Below, one piece after another: positions 1-8,766 of a stretch of DNA of 64,000 nucleotides. Position numbers and translations under genes: made by a program. Where the stretch lies: positions 23,451 to 87,450 of the forward strand of contig NZ_PPSW01000035.1 of NCBI RefSeq assembly GCF_005876835.1, given 5' to 3'. The DNA is from Pseudoalteromonas phenolica (lineage in GTDB: Bacteria > Pseudomonadota > Gammaproteobacteria > Enterobacterales > Alteromonadaceae). A model generated the notes under the pieces. It was not told where the DNA came from. It made no database searches and was given only the letters and a program-made list of their open reading frames with translations. The number at the start of each line of letters is the position of its first letter. The first letter of the stretch is position 1.

Positions 1-1
1 A

Positions 2-1027
2 TTAATCCCAGTTTAAGATCACTTTACCTGATTGACCAGAGATCATGGTATCGAAACCAGTTTGGAACTCATCAATGTGGAACTGGTGCGTGATGATAGG
101 GTCAAGATTTAAACCAGACTGGATAAGGCTTGCCATCTTATACCAAGTTTCAAACATCTCGCGACCATAAATACCTTTGATCACTAAACCTTTGAAAATA
201 ACTTGGTTCCAATCAACCGCCATATCTGATGGTGGAATACCCAACATGGCAATCTTACCACCGTGATTCATGTTGTTTAACATAGAGTTAAACGCCACTG
301 GCACACCTGACATTTCAAGACCTATGTCAAAGCCTTCTGTCATGCCAAGCTCAGCCATCACATCTTCAAGCTTTTCTTCTGCCACGTTAACAGCACGTGT
401 CGCGCCCATCTTACGCGCAAGCTCTAGACGGTATTCGTTCACATCAGTGATCACTACATGACGTGCACCTACGTGCTTCGCCACAGCCGCAGCCATAATC
501 CCAATAGGGCCTGCACCTGTGATCAATACATCTTCACCGACTAGGTCGAATGACAGTGCTGTGTGTACTGCATTACCAAATGGGTCAAAGATTGAAGCTA
601 ATTCGTCAGAGATGTTATCAGGGATCTTAAATGCGTTATAAGCTGGGATCACTAAGTATTCAGCAAATGAGCCTTCACGGTTTACACCCACACCAATGGT
701 GTTACGACATAAATGTACGCGACCTGCACGACAGTTACGACAATGACCACAAGTAATGTGACCTTCACCAGATACGCGATCGCCAAGCTCAAAACCACGT
801 ACTTCTTGGCCCATGCCAACCACTTCACCGACATATTCATGACCCACAACCATAGGGGTAGGAATGGTGTTTTGTGCCCACTCATCCCACTTATAAATAT
901 GTACGTCTGTGCCACAAATTGCAGTTTTACGAATTTTGATTAATAAGTCATTGTGCCCAACCTCTGGTTTTGGTGCATCTGTCATCCAAATCCCAGGTTC
1001 AGCTTTTAATTTCGATAATGCTTTCAT
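2..1027 (-). CDS. tdh: L-threonine 3-dehydrogenase
   Basis: Cytosolic zinc alcohol-dehydrogenase-family enzyme that oxidises L-threonine with NAD+ to 2-amino-3-ketobutyrate, the substrate of the Kbl protein encoded next door. The 341-residue length equals that of E. coli Tdh. Visible: catalytic zinc residues C38 and the H63-E64 pair, structural zinc cysteines C93, C96, C99 and C107, and a Rossmann GAGPIG motif in the middle. I chose the ATG at 1027 because the protein then begins MKALSKL, as in the family; the frame stays open eight codons further upstream. The stop lies at the very edge of the window (positions 2-4), so the gene is complete. It follows kbl by about 90 bp on the same strand and is probably cotranscribed. 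Confidence 0.97.
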   Translation of the reverse strand: MKALSKLKAEPGIWMTDAPKPEVGHNDLLIKIRKTAICGTDVHIYKWDEWAQNTIPTPMVVGHEYVGEVVGMGQEVRGFELGDRVSGEGHITCGHCRNCRAGRVHLCRNTIGVGVNREGSFAEYLVIPAYNAFKIPDNISDELASIFDPFGNAVHTALSFDLVGEDVLITGAGPIGIMAAAVAKHVGARHVVITDVNEYRLELARKMGATRAVNVAEEKLEDVMAELGMTEGFDIGLEMSGVPVAFNSMLNNMNHGGKIAMLGIPPSDMAVDWNQVIFKGLVIKGIYGREMFETWYKMASLIQSGLNLDPIITHQFHIDEFQTGFDTMISGQSGKVILNWD

Positions 1028-1117
1028 TGTTACGTCCCAAGCAAAAAACAATTCGCCAGATCATTGCTATGATTTGGCGAATTTCAGTATTAATAAGCGT
1101 ATTGCTATTTAATAAAT

Positions 1118-2314
1118 TTAGATGATACCTAGCTCTTTACCAATACGGGTAAAGGCATCAATTGCTTTATCTAGCTGCGCTTTCGTATGCGCTGCTGAAA
1201 TTTGCGTACGAATACGCGCTTGGCCTTTTGGTACAACAGGGAATGAGAAACCTGTTACGTAGATGCCTTCGGCTAATAACTTGTCTGCCATGGCTGCTGC
1301 TACTTTCGCATCACCTAGCATTACAGGAATAATTGCGTGATCTTTACCTGCACAAGTGAAACCTGCCGCTTCCATGTTTTCACGGAAGTAAGATGCATTT
1401 TCCCAAAGTTGATCACGTAGTGCTTTACCATCTTTAAGCATATCAAGTACAGCAATTGATGCTGTTACGATTGAAGGCGCTAAAGAGTTTGAGAATAAAT
1501 AAGGACGAGAGCGCTGACGTAGCCAATCAATCACTTCTTTCTTACCAGACGTGTAACCACCTGACGCACCACCAAGTGCTTTACCTAAAGTACCTGTGAT
1601 GATATCAACGCGGTCAATCACGTTGCAGTATTCGTGTGTACCACGACCGTTTTCACCCACAAAGCCAACAGCGTGAGAGTCATCAACCATCACAAGTGCA
1701 TCGTACTTATCAGCTAAATCACATACAGCTTCTAAGTTACAAATAACGCCGTCCATAGAGAACACGCCATCAGTCGCGATTAGTTTTGTTTTCGCGCCCG
1801 CCTCAGTTGCGGCAATGAGTTGCTCTTCAAGTGCTGCCATGTCGTTGTTTGCGTAGCGGAAACGCTTCGCTTTACATAAACGCACACCATCAATGATTGA
1901 CGCGTGGTTTAAGGCATCAGAGATGATTGCATCTTCTGGACCTAAAATTGTTTCGAATAAACCCGCATTTGCGTCAAAACAAGATGAGTAAAGAATAGTA
2001 TCTTCAGTTTGTAAGAACTCACTGACTTTTGCTTCTAGTGTTTTATGGATGTCTTGTGTACCACAAATAAAACGTACTGACGCTACACCAAAGCCATGGG
2101 CATCTAAGCCTGACTTAGCGGCTTCAATTAAGCTTGGATGATTCGCTAAACCTAGGTAGTTGTTTGCACAGAAGTTAATTACTGAGTCACCACTTGCTAC
2201 TGCAATTTCAGCCTGCTGAGAAGACGTGATAATACGCTCGCTTTTGTATAAGCCTTCTGCTTTTACCTGCTCAAGCTGCTCTTGTAGTTGACTATAAAAT
2301 GCCGATGCTCTCAT
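1118..2314 (-). CDS. kbl: Glycine C-acetyltransferase (2-amino-3-ketobutyrate CoA ligase)
   Basis: PLP-dependent alpha-oxoamine synthase-family enzyme that cleaves 2-amino-3-ketobutyrate with CoA to glycine and acetyl-CoA, completing threonine degradation started by Tdh. The protein has 398 residues, the same as E. coli Kbl. The PLP-binding lysine is K245 in the motif GTLGKALGGASGGY, and the upstream DDSHAVGF motif holds the conserved Asp and His that contact the cofactor. The ATG at 2314 has a GGAG ribosome-binding site about 8 nt upstream. It precedes tdh on the minus strand, so kbl-tdh form a two-gene operon. Confidence 0.97.
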   Translation of the reverse strand: MRASAFYSQLQEQLEQVKAEGLYKSERIITSSQQAEIAVASGDSVINFCANNYLGLANHPSLIEAAKSGLDAHGFGVASVRFICGTQDIHKTLEAKVSEFLQTEDTILYSSCFDANAGLFETILGPEDAIISDALNHASIIDGVRLCKAKRFRYANNDMAALEEQLIAATEAGAKTKLIATDGVFSMDGVICNLEAVCDLADKYDALVMVDDSHAVGFVGENGRGTHEYCNVIDRVDIITGTLGKALGGASGGYTSGKKEVIDWLRQRSRPYLFSNSLAPSIVTASIAVLDMLKDGKALRDQLWENASYFRENMEAAGFTCAGKDHAIIPVMLGDAKVAAAMADKLLAEGIYVTGFSFPVVPKGQARIRTQISAAHTKAQLDKAIDAFTRIGKELGII

Positions 2315-2477
2315 GTAGAGTCTCCAATAAATTGCACGGTGTGCCTGTTTTCACACAGTTTTTGTTGTCTGTTCATTGCGCCTTTAAATCGCAATAATTT
2401 TAAACAGGCGTATTGTAAGGGCTACGCACTATAAATGCACGGAGCCATTGTTCAAAAATTGAGGCGAATGTAAACGT

Positions 2478-3032
2478 TTATGAGACAAATGCAACCGTTT
2501 CTTTAATAGAAACACAGACTTGATCTGCTTCTGCTGCATCTCGTTCTGAAAAAGCTTGTCCTGAATTGACTAAAATAGCCGTTTTCACGCCGGCTGCGCG
2601 CGCGGCCTGTATATCTGATACTTTATCGCCGATCATGACGCTTTGTGACACATCAATATCAAATGTATCAATGCCTTGCTGCAACATGCCAGGGTTTGGC
2701 TTACGACAGTCGCAGTCTTGCAAATATTCAGGTAACGCCTTTTTAGGATGGTGCGGACAAAAATACACCTCAGTTATTGGGCATTGCTGCTGTGCAAATT
2801 GTGCTTTCATCCACTCGGTCAGCTGATTAAATTGTGCTTCATCATAATAACCGCGGCCAATGCCCGATTGGTTGGTCACCACAATTAAAATATAGCCTTT
2901 AGCGATAAAGTCACGGCAAGCGTCGAATACCCCATCGATAAATTCAAAATCTTCAATTTTATGCACATAGGCGTGATCGTGATTGATTACACCATCTCTA
3001 TCAAGAAAAACGGCTTTCTGTTTCGTTGTCAT
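2478..3032 (-). CDS. gmhB: D-glycero-beta-D-manno-heptose-1,7-bisphosphate 7-phosphatase
   Basis: HAD-superfamily phosphatase that removes the 7-phosphate in the ADP-heptose pathway for the LPS inner core. The 184-residue protein opens with the HAD motif I FLDRDGVIN, followed by VVTNQSGIGRG (motif II) and a zinc loop with CPHHP and CDCRKPNPGM, both typical of GmhB rather than histidinol phosphatase. GDKVSDIQAA is the C-terminal acidic motif. The ATG at 3032 gives the usual N-terminus; the longer open frame upstream overlaps the preceding gene and is not credible. Other steps of the same pathway, hldE and gmhA, lie a few kb to the right. The gene is 40 bp downstream of the GT9 gene on the same strand. 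Confidence 0.93.
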   Translation of the reverse strand: MTTKQKAVFLDRDGVINHDHAYVHKIEDFEFIDGVFDACRDFIAKGYILIVVTNQSGIGRGYYDEAQFNQLTEWMKAQFAQQQCPITEVYFCPHHPKKALPEYLQDCDCRKPNPGMLQQGIDTFDIDVSQSVMIGDKVSDIQAARAAGVKTAILVNSGQAFSERDAAEADQVCVSIKETVAFVS

Positions 3033-3072
3033 GATGATTATTAATTCGTTTAGTTTTAAGAATAAAAGGCTG

Positions 3073-4125
3073 TTAAATAAGGTTTTGCTCTTTGCAAACT
3101 CGGTCGAACATAGCTTGTACGTCTGCAACGTTAATTTGCGACATCAAGGTTTTGCCTTTAACACGCGTACCCCAAGGTAATTGTTCGGCACTTTTCTTAA
3201 ACTGAGCTTGAAGGTTTTTATGATATACCTCAACCACATAGTCCTGATAAAGATAAGGGCCTGTGCGTGCAGGATTTGAATGAGCATATAAACCAATCAC
3301 AGGCGTGCCCATGGTAACCGCCATGTGCGCAGGACCTGTATCAGGAGCAATGACCAATTTAGCTTGCTCTAATACACATACAAGTTGTTTCAACGTGGTT
3401 TTGCCAACCAAATTCAATACTTCAAAATCTAAGTAAGAGATAATGTCTGCTGCCAGTTGGCGTTCCATGTCTGTAGGACCACCTGTGATTACCACATTAA
3501 AACCCTTCTGCTTTGCATATTTGGCAGTTTCGGCATAGCGCTCTGGCAACCAGTTACGCTCCGCTTTACTCGCTGCAGGGGAAATAACTAAAACATTTTC
3601 AAGCCCAGATAGTAACTCTGCAGCAACGTTCTTATCGTTATCACTTACTGGCATTTGCCAAGTTGGCCCATAATGTGGCACACCAATGGCTTTAGCAAAC
3701 CCTCTAAAACCCTCGAGTACGTGCGCTGATTTTTCTGCTGCAATGCGTTTATTGGTAAATAAGAAGTGCCCTTCTTTGGCACGGTGCCAATCAAAACCTA
3801 CTTTTACCTTGGCAGGTATGCAACGAGCCGCAAGGTTGGCGCGAAGCGCCACTTGCATGTGCAGTAGCACATCAAACTGACGCCCTTTAAAGGTCTCTTT
3901 TAACTGTTTAAATGCCGCTTTACCTTGTTTTTTATCGAAAATAACAAACTCAACTCCTGGCATATCTTGTAATAACATGGCTTCGATTTTGCCCACCACC
4001 CAAGTGATTTTCGCCTCTGGATAATGACGCTGAATAGCCTGTACGGCCGACACGGCATGACACACATCACCAATCGCCGACAAACGTAAAATACAAATAT
4101 CTTTAGGAGTTGAAGATAAAACCAC
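3073..4125 (-). CDS. Glycosyltransferase family 9, LPS heptosyltransferase-like
   Basis: A 350-residue GT9-family glycosyltransferase, expected to add a heptose or similar sugar to the LPS core on the cytoplasmic face of the inner membrane. Seen: N-terminal ICILRLSAIGDVCHA, which matches the start of family members, and the C-terminal nucleotide-sugar motif APDTGPAHMA followed by GTPVIGLYA. No membrane segment is evident. Family knowledge does not allow a choice between heptosyltransferase I, II or III from the sequence alone. The context (gmhB 40 bp downstream, kdkA divergent, hldE/gmhA/waaA nearby) supports inner-core synthesis. Confidence 0.88.
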   Translation of the reverse strand: MVLSSTPKDICILRLSAIGDVCHAVSAVQAIQRHYPEAKITWVVGKIEAMLLQDMPGVEFVIFDKKQGKAAFKQLKETFKGRQFDVLLHMQVALRANLAARCIPAKVKVGFDWHRAKEGHFLFTNKRIAAEKSAHVLEGFRGFAKAIGVPHYGPTWQMPVSDNDKNVAAELLSGLENVLVISPAASKAERNWLPERYAETAKYAKQKGFNVVITGGPTDMERQLAADIISYLDFEVLNLVGKTTLKQLVCVLEQAKLVIAPDTGPAHMAVTMGTPVIGLYAHSNPARTGPYLYQDYVVEVYHKNLQAQFKKSAEQLPWGTRVKGKTLMSQINVADVQAMFDRVCKEQNLI

Positions 4126-4233
4126 AACAGTCTCTTATGCTTGTAAAAATAGTTGCCAGCAGTTTAACTTAATTTATTATCTAGCCCAACTTGTTAAAGC
4201 AAACGCTCACACATCTCGAATCCCGATCCCTTT

Positions 4234-4247
4234 TAAGTATATACTTA
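4234..4247. promoter_or_regulatory. Perfect 14-bp palindrome upstream of kdkA
   Basis: TAAGTATATACTTA is a perfect palindrome lying 23 bp before the kdkA start and 109 bp before the divergent GT9 start. It may be a repressor site or overlap a -10 element. There is no functional evidence beyond its symmetry and position. Confidence 0.35.
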
Positions 4248-4270
4248 GGAAAAAACTGATTTAGAACTTT

Positions 4271-4993
4271 ATGCGCGTCATTCATTCCTCTGCCAATACA
4301 CATATTCTATTGCCCGATAACTCCCCCTTATCCGTTGAAGAAAACTGGTTCGAACCTAGCTATTGGCAACAGCAAAACAAAGTCGTGGGTGAAAAAAAAG
4401 GCCGCGCTAAAACTTACTTTTTAAACCTAGGTGAGCAAATCGGCGTGTTACGCCACTATTGGCGTGGCGGCTTAGTGGGTAAGGTGCTATCAGATCAATA
4501 TCTATTTAGCCGATTAGAAAATACCCGCACCTATCAAGAGTTTCAACTTCTGACACAACTAGAAGAATTAGGCTTACCGGTATCCAAACCGATTGCTGCA
4601 AAAGTTCAGCGCAGCGGGCTTATTTATCGTGGCGATCTGATCACAGAAGCCGTTACTGGCGCACAAAGTGTGCTCGACAAACTAAAACAAGCCCCTCTGA
4701 CTGAGAGTGAGTGGCAAGCAACCGCAGAAACCTTAGCACGCTTTCATAACATGGGCGTGTTTCACGCTGACTTAAACATCAATAACATCTTGTTTGACGA
4801 GCATGGTAAGGTTTTTCTAATCGACTTTGATCGAGGCGAAGTTCACAAGCCCTCTCAACAAACCGTTGAAAATAATATGGCGCGTCTAAAACGTTCTTTT
4901 ATAAAAGAGTTAAATCGAAATACTGAGTTTTATTGGCGAGAAAGCGAGTGGGATGAGTTTTACGCGCTATATCGTTCATTTCTTAAAATCTAG
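4271..4993 (+). CDS. kdkA: 3-deoxy-D-manno-octulosonic acid (Kdo) kinase
   Basis: Kinase-fold enzyme that phosphorylates Kdo on lipid A precursor, as in Haemophilus and Vibrio, where a single phosphorylated Kdo forms the inner core. The 240-residue size fits KdkA. Seen: HADLNINNILF with the catalytic D167, then IDFDRGE with D185 as the metal-binding Asp of the DFG-like motif; the N-terminal part contains a WRGG loop typical of the KdkA/WaaP group. It is transcribed away from the GT9 gene and converges with hldE, separated by a strong terminator. WaaP-type heptose kinases are related, but length and start resemble KdkA better. Confidence 0.88.
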   Translation: MRVIHSSANTHILLPDNSPLSVEENWFEPSYWQQQNKVVGEKKGRAKTYFLNLGEQIGVLRHYWRGGLVGKVLSDQYLFSRLENTRTYQEFQLLTQLEELGLPVSKPIAAKVQRSGLIYRGDLITEAVTGAQSVLDKLKQAPLTESEWQATAETLARFHNMGVFHADLNINNILFDEHGKVFLIDFDRGEVHKPSQQTVENNMARLKRSFIKELNRNTEFYWRESEWDEFYALYRSFLKI

Positions 4994-5016
4994 TTAAAAC
5001 TTCTAAATAAAAAACG

Positions 5017-5044
5017 AAAAACCCAAACACAAGTTTGGGTTTTT
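5017..5044. terminator. Bidirectional intrinsic terminator between kdkA and hldE
   Basis: A 12-bp stem (AAAAACCCAAAC region, loop ACAA, matching GTTTGGGTTTTT arm) lies between two convergent genes. The A-run on the left and T-run on the right allow termination in both directions. Confidence 0.9.
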
Positions 5045-5063
5045 AATAAAGAATGTAGGTAAA

Positions 5064-6506
5064 TTAATTACTTTGAATTTTCTTAATCACATTCGAAGTT
5101 GAGCAACCATTTACAAATTCAAGCACTTCAACAGTACCGCCATTTGCAAGGACAAAATCAGCACCTGCGATTTCTTCAACCTTGTAATCACCACCTTTGA
5201 CTAATACGTCAGGCTTTACTTGCTCGATAAGCTTAGCAGGTGTGTCGTTTTCTTCTACCGCACCAAATGGGATCACCCAATCAACTGACGCGAGTGCACC
5301 AATTACAGTCGCACGTTCATCTAATGGATTAATTGGTCGCTCAGGGCCTTTCAAACGACTAATTGAAGCATCGTTATTTAAACCGACAACTAACTTGTCA
5401 CCTCGCGCTTTAGCCTGCGCCAAATAACGCACGTGGCCAGCATGTAAAATATCAAAACAGCCGTTAGTGAAGACTATTTTCTCGCCGCGCTGACGAGCAA
5501 GCTCAATATGATGCAAGATTTCTTGCGTCGGTGCTTGATATTGCTCACCTGTTTCACGTAGGTATTGAGTCAGCTTTGCAGATAGCTCTTCAGGTGATAC
5601 TGTTGCAGCACCCAATTTTGCAACAACTAACCCCGCAGCAACATTGGCAATTTCCACCGCTTGTTTAGCTAGCATACCTGTACCAAGCATCACAGCTAGC
5701 GTAGCAATTACAGTATCGCCTGCACCAGTTACATCAGAGACTTCTAATACTTGCGCCGCAAAATCATGTTTTTCACTTGGTGTGATCAAAGACATGCCCT
5801 GCTCAGAGCGAGTCAGTAACATAGCACCAATGCCACAATCGGCAATGATCTTACGCGCACAATCAGCAAGCACTTGCTCGTCGCCTTTAATGCCACCTGC
5901 TGCGGTGTACTCATTCAGGTTCGGAGTAATAAAATCAGCACCACGGTAATCGGCAAGTTGTTTAGATTTAGGGTCGACTAAAACAGTTTTACCAGCCGCT
6001 TTTGCCACTTGGATCATCTCACTGATTTTCGCCAATGACCCCTTGTTATAGTCTGAGAAAAGCACCACATCGAAGTCATCAACAATCTCAGTGAGCTTTT
6101 GCAACAATAGCTCTGAATGTGACTCAAGGAAGGTTTCTTCTAAATCGAGACGCACAACTTGCTGGTGACGACTAATTACACGCATTTTAGCAATAGTCGG
6201 CGCATCATCTTGGGTAATAAGCTGAGAGTTAATTTTCTCATTTTTTAAAAGCGCTTGCAGTGAGCTGCCGTTATCATCATTACCAATAATACCTAATAGG
6301 CTAACTTGGCCATCTAAGTACGCGATGTTTTTGGCAACGTTGGCTGCACCACCGGCCTTATCTTCAAGCTTGCTGACTTTAACAACGGGTACCGGTGCTT
6401 CTGGTGAAATACGGCCAGTGTCACCATGCCAGTATCTGTCGAGCATCACATCACCAACGACGAGGATCTTCGCTTGCGATAACTTCTGAAAATAACTTAA
6501 ATCCAT
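5064..6506 (-). CDS. hldE: Bifunctional heptose 7-phosphate kinase / heptose 1-phosphate adenylyltransferase
   Basis: Two-domain cytosolic enzyme that phosphorylates D-glycero-D-manno-heptose 7-phosphate at C1 and, after GmhB has acted, transfers AMP to make ADP-heptose. The 480 residues are close to E. coli HldE (477). Domain 1 is a ribokinase-like kinase (about 1-318) with AGGAANVAKN and the catalytic DVTGAGD motif (D264). Domain 2 is a nucleotidyltransferase (about 345-478) with FTNGCFDILHAGH, including the HxGH motif at 355-358. Its ATG overlaps the gmhA stop (TAATG), which indicates translational coupling. The order gmhA-hldE on one operon is consistent with consecutive pathway steps. 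Confidence 0.97.
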   Translation of the reverse strand: MDLSYFQKLSQAKILVVGDVMLDRYWHGDTGRISPEAPVPVVKVSKLEDKAGGAANVAKNIAYLDGQVSLLGIIGNDDNGSSLQALLKNEKINSQLITQDDAPTIAKMRVISRHQQVVRLDLEETFLESHSELLLQKLTEIVDDFDVVLFSDYNKGSLAKISEMIQVAKAAGKTVLVDPKSKQLADYRGADFITPNLNEYTAAGGIKGDEQVLADCARKIIADCGIGAMLLTRSEQGMSLITPSEKHDFAAQVLEVSDVTGAGDTVIATLAVMLGTGMLAKQAVEIANVAAGLVVAKLGAATVSPEELSAKLTQYLRETGEQYQAPTQEILHHIELARQRGEKIVFTNGCFDILHAGHVRYLAQAKARGDKLVVGLNNDASISRLKGPERPINPLDERATVIGALASVDWVIPFGAVEENDTPAKLIEQVKPDVLVKGGDYKVEEIAGADFVLANGGTVEVLEFVNGCSTSNVIKKIQSN

Positions 6507-7108
6507 TATTCGCCTTTCTCAATCGCTAAATCAATGGCTTCACATAACCAGTGACCGATAAACATATGTGCTTCTTGAATACGCGCAGTTTCATCATTGG
6601 CAATGATAATCGGTAGAGTAGCGATATCTTTTACTAAACCACCTTCACGGCCTGTTAACGCTACCGTATAAGCGCCAATCTCATTTGCAGCTTCCAGTGC
6701 TAAGTTAATGTTTGGACTCGTGCCAGACGTCGTTAAACCAATCACCACATCCTCAGGTTTACACAGTGCTTGGATCTGGCGTTCAAAAACCGTGTCGAAG
6801 TGGTAGTCATTTGAGTGTGCCGTCAAAATAGAGGTGTCAGTTGTTAACGCGATCGATGCTAAAGGGCCGCGCTCTAATTTATAGCGTACAACAAATTCGG
6901 CGGCCAAATGTTGTGCATCAGCCGCGCTGCCGCCATTACCACACCAAATTACTTTACCACCTGATTTAAGCGCTTTTTGACAAGCAGTTAAAAGCTGCAT
7001 CGCTTCACTTTGGTATTTATCTACTGTTGCAAACAGCGCTCTGTGGCGCTCTAGGCTTGCTAAAAAACTGTTTTCAAGCATGTTGTCTTTTTTAATATCT
7101 TGCGACAT
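6506..7108 (-). CDS. gmhA: Phosphoheptose isomerase (SIS domain)
   Basis: SIS-domain isomerase converting sedoheptulose 7-phosphate to D-glycero-D-manno-heptose 7-phosphate, the entry step of ADP-heptose synthesis. Seen: VIWCGNGGSAADAQHLAAEF, the GmhA/DiaA glycine-rich motif, TSGTSPN, and C-terminal EAHMFIGHWLCEAID with the conserved Glu and His of GmhA-type active sites. I chose the ATG at 7108 (200 residues), with an AGGA ribosome-binding site 7 nt before it; an open frame extends ten codons upstream and another ATG lies at 7081. The stop overlaps the hldE start by one base. DiaA is a paralogue of similar sequence, but linkage to hldE argues for GmhA. Confidence 0.87.
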   Translation of the reverse strand: MSQDIKKDNMLENSFLASLERHRALFATVDKYQSEAMQLLTACQKALKSGGKVIWCGNGGSAADAQHLAAEFVVRYKLERGPLASIALTTDTSILTAHSNDYHFDTVFERQIQALCKPEDVVIGLTTSGTSPNINLALEAANEIGAYTVALTGREGGLVKDIATLPIIIANDETARIQEAHMFIGHWLCEAIDLAIEKGE

Positions 7109-7161
7109 GTGCGTTCCTACTTTTCCCGCTATTGTCAAAAATCTATTGTCTTACTACTGGT

Positions 7162-8613
7162 CTACCAGTATACATTGACCGCTAACCAAGTATAGTTTTC
7201 ACCAAATACGTCTTTACCCAAGGTGAGCGTGGTTTCTAAACGCTTGTCGTCATAGGCGCGGTTATTAATGATTTGTAGCTCATGTGAAGTTTCATATTTA
7301 CCACCAAGCTCACCTAACTCATTTAAATATTCACTAGTATTATCTATCATTGAATACTTTAAAGACCATAGTTCTGATGCACTTGAAAAATAAGTTGTTT
7401 CAAATGTATGAATCTGTGACGGTGCACCATCATCAAAATTGCTTCTATCCGAAGCAAAGTGACCAATTACAGCACCATTTATAGTATTGCCTGTAGTTTC
7501 ATAAATTTCATTTACGTACCATAAACTATGCATATTGGTATATTCATAACGAAAAGTAGCCTTTTCTAACAGCGAAGGAATAAATACCCCAAAACTCGCA
7601 GCCGTATTACCTACTTGATAGTTCTTATGATTTTTAGTGTCTTCACCACCATATTCAAAAGACCACTCAATAGGCGTAAGCCAATGACTTCTATATGTAC
7701 TTGTTAAAGTGGCCCACTGATCGCCTAACTCAGTATCTCGGCTGCCTGTTAAGCCCGAGTTGTCATTTCCAGCTGGATCAAAATACGCTTTAAACACATC
7801 TTTCATTGACACTTTTCTTGGCCCACCGCCGAATTGCATCATGCGGTTCACGCCAATCTTCCAGCCATCAATTGGCTCAATCGATAAATGCGTACCTGCT
7901 AGTTTTGGTGTACCACTGTGCAAAGTACCTTGATACAAAATACCCTTTTCAACATGCTCTAATTTCGAATAAAAAAGCTCAAAATCAAAATTCCACCAAT
8001 TCTTTAACGGCGCGTTTAAACCCAATGATACCGATAAGGGCGCTTGAGCGTTATTCGAGTATACTTGGCCAAATGTTTTAAACGGCGAGAACCAATGCTC
8101 TTTGTAGCCTAAATTCAGCTGTAAATTATCACCGCCTAACGAATAGAAGCTGTTATAAGCGACTAGCTTACCTTGCTCAACACGATACTCGGCGCCTAGT
8201 TGCATTAAACTGTGTTCACCACCACGCCAAATACCGTCAAAAGACACTTCGGCATACTCACTTGAGCTGTTACTACGGTCATTAGCCAACTTTACTTCAG
8301 CACCAGAATCCGCTCTGAGTTTTACGCCCATGCGTGTGACTGCATCTCGGCTCATATAAGGTTCAATACCAAGTAAAATCTGCGCGTGAAGGTCTGGATT
8401 AGATTGTTTAATTTGTCTTAAGGCAATTTGCACATCATAAATGCGATAAGGCTTCGCCATGGGCGTGCCTGTTGAGATGGCAAACATTCTGTCGATTTGA
8501 TGCTCCAGTACTGGATGCTTACCTAGCGGTAAATATGCGGTCGGTGCAGCCATCGCTTGACCTGCGATACCCAAAGCCGCAGCAAATAAGGTTGAAAATA
8601 GCTTTAACTTCAT
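7162..8613 (-). CDS. Capsule assembly Wzi-family outer membrane protein
   Basis: A 483-residue predicted outer membrane beta-barrel of the Wzi family, which in E. coli anchors capsular polysaccharide to the cell surface. Seen: a signal peptide of about 22 residues ending AMA, no internal hydrophobic helices, many alternating aromatic strands, and a C-terminal aromatic residue (NVYW) typical of barrels inserted by the BAM complex. A YDVQIALRQI stretch near the N-terminus fits the periplasmic helical part of the family. It lies 53 bp upstream of gmhA on the same strand and divergent from waaA, so a role in surface glycan attachment fits the context. No wza/wzc-type capsule genes occur in the window. 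Confidence 0.8.
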   Translation of the reverse strand: MKLKLFSTLFAAALGIAGQAMAAPTAYLPLGKHPVLEHQIDRMFAISTGTPMAKPYRIYDVQIALRQIKQSNPDLHAQILLGIEPYMSRDAVTRMGVKLRADSGAEVKLANDRSNSSSEYAEVSFDGIWRGGEHSLMQLGAEYRVEQGKLVAYNSFYSLGGDNLQLNLGYKEHWFSPFKTFGQVYSNNAQAPLSVSLGLNAPLKNWWNFDFELFYSKLEHVEKGILYQGTLHSGTPKLAGTHLSIEPIDGWKIGVNRMMQFGGGPRKVSMKDVFKAYFDPAGNDNSGLTGSRDTELGDQWATLTSTYRSHWLTPIEWSFEYGGEDTKNHKNYQVGNTAASFGVFIPSLLEKATFRYEYTNMHSLWYVNEIYETTGNTINGAVIGHFASDRSNFDDGAPSQIHTFETTYFSSASELWSLKYSMIDNTSEYLNELGELGGKYETSHELQIINNRAYDDKRLETTLTLGKDVFGENYTWLAVNVYW

Positions 8614-8766
8614 AATTCAATTCTTCTCTAATGAACTTGCCATAGTATCAAATTCAATAAACAGGAGCACGACCCTAAACTGTTTAAATTTGTTAATTCG
8701 TTTTCATAAGCGGTTGAGCGGGTTAAAATAACATTTGTTTACTTACTTCAATAATAACGGTTGGTT

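Noticed and set aside
2469..2480. TGTAAACGTTTA, resembling the LacI-type operator at 15530
   Set aside because: It overlaps the gmhB stop codon and lies about 155 bp before kbl; no nearby sugar gene or regulator supports an operator.
4347..4357. GGTTCGAAC, like the T-loop of a tRNA
   Set aside because: It is inside the kdkA coding sequence, and no cloverleaf can be formed around it.
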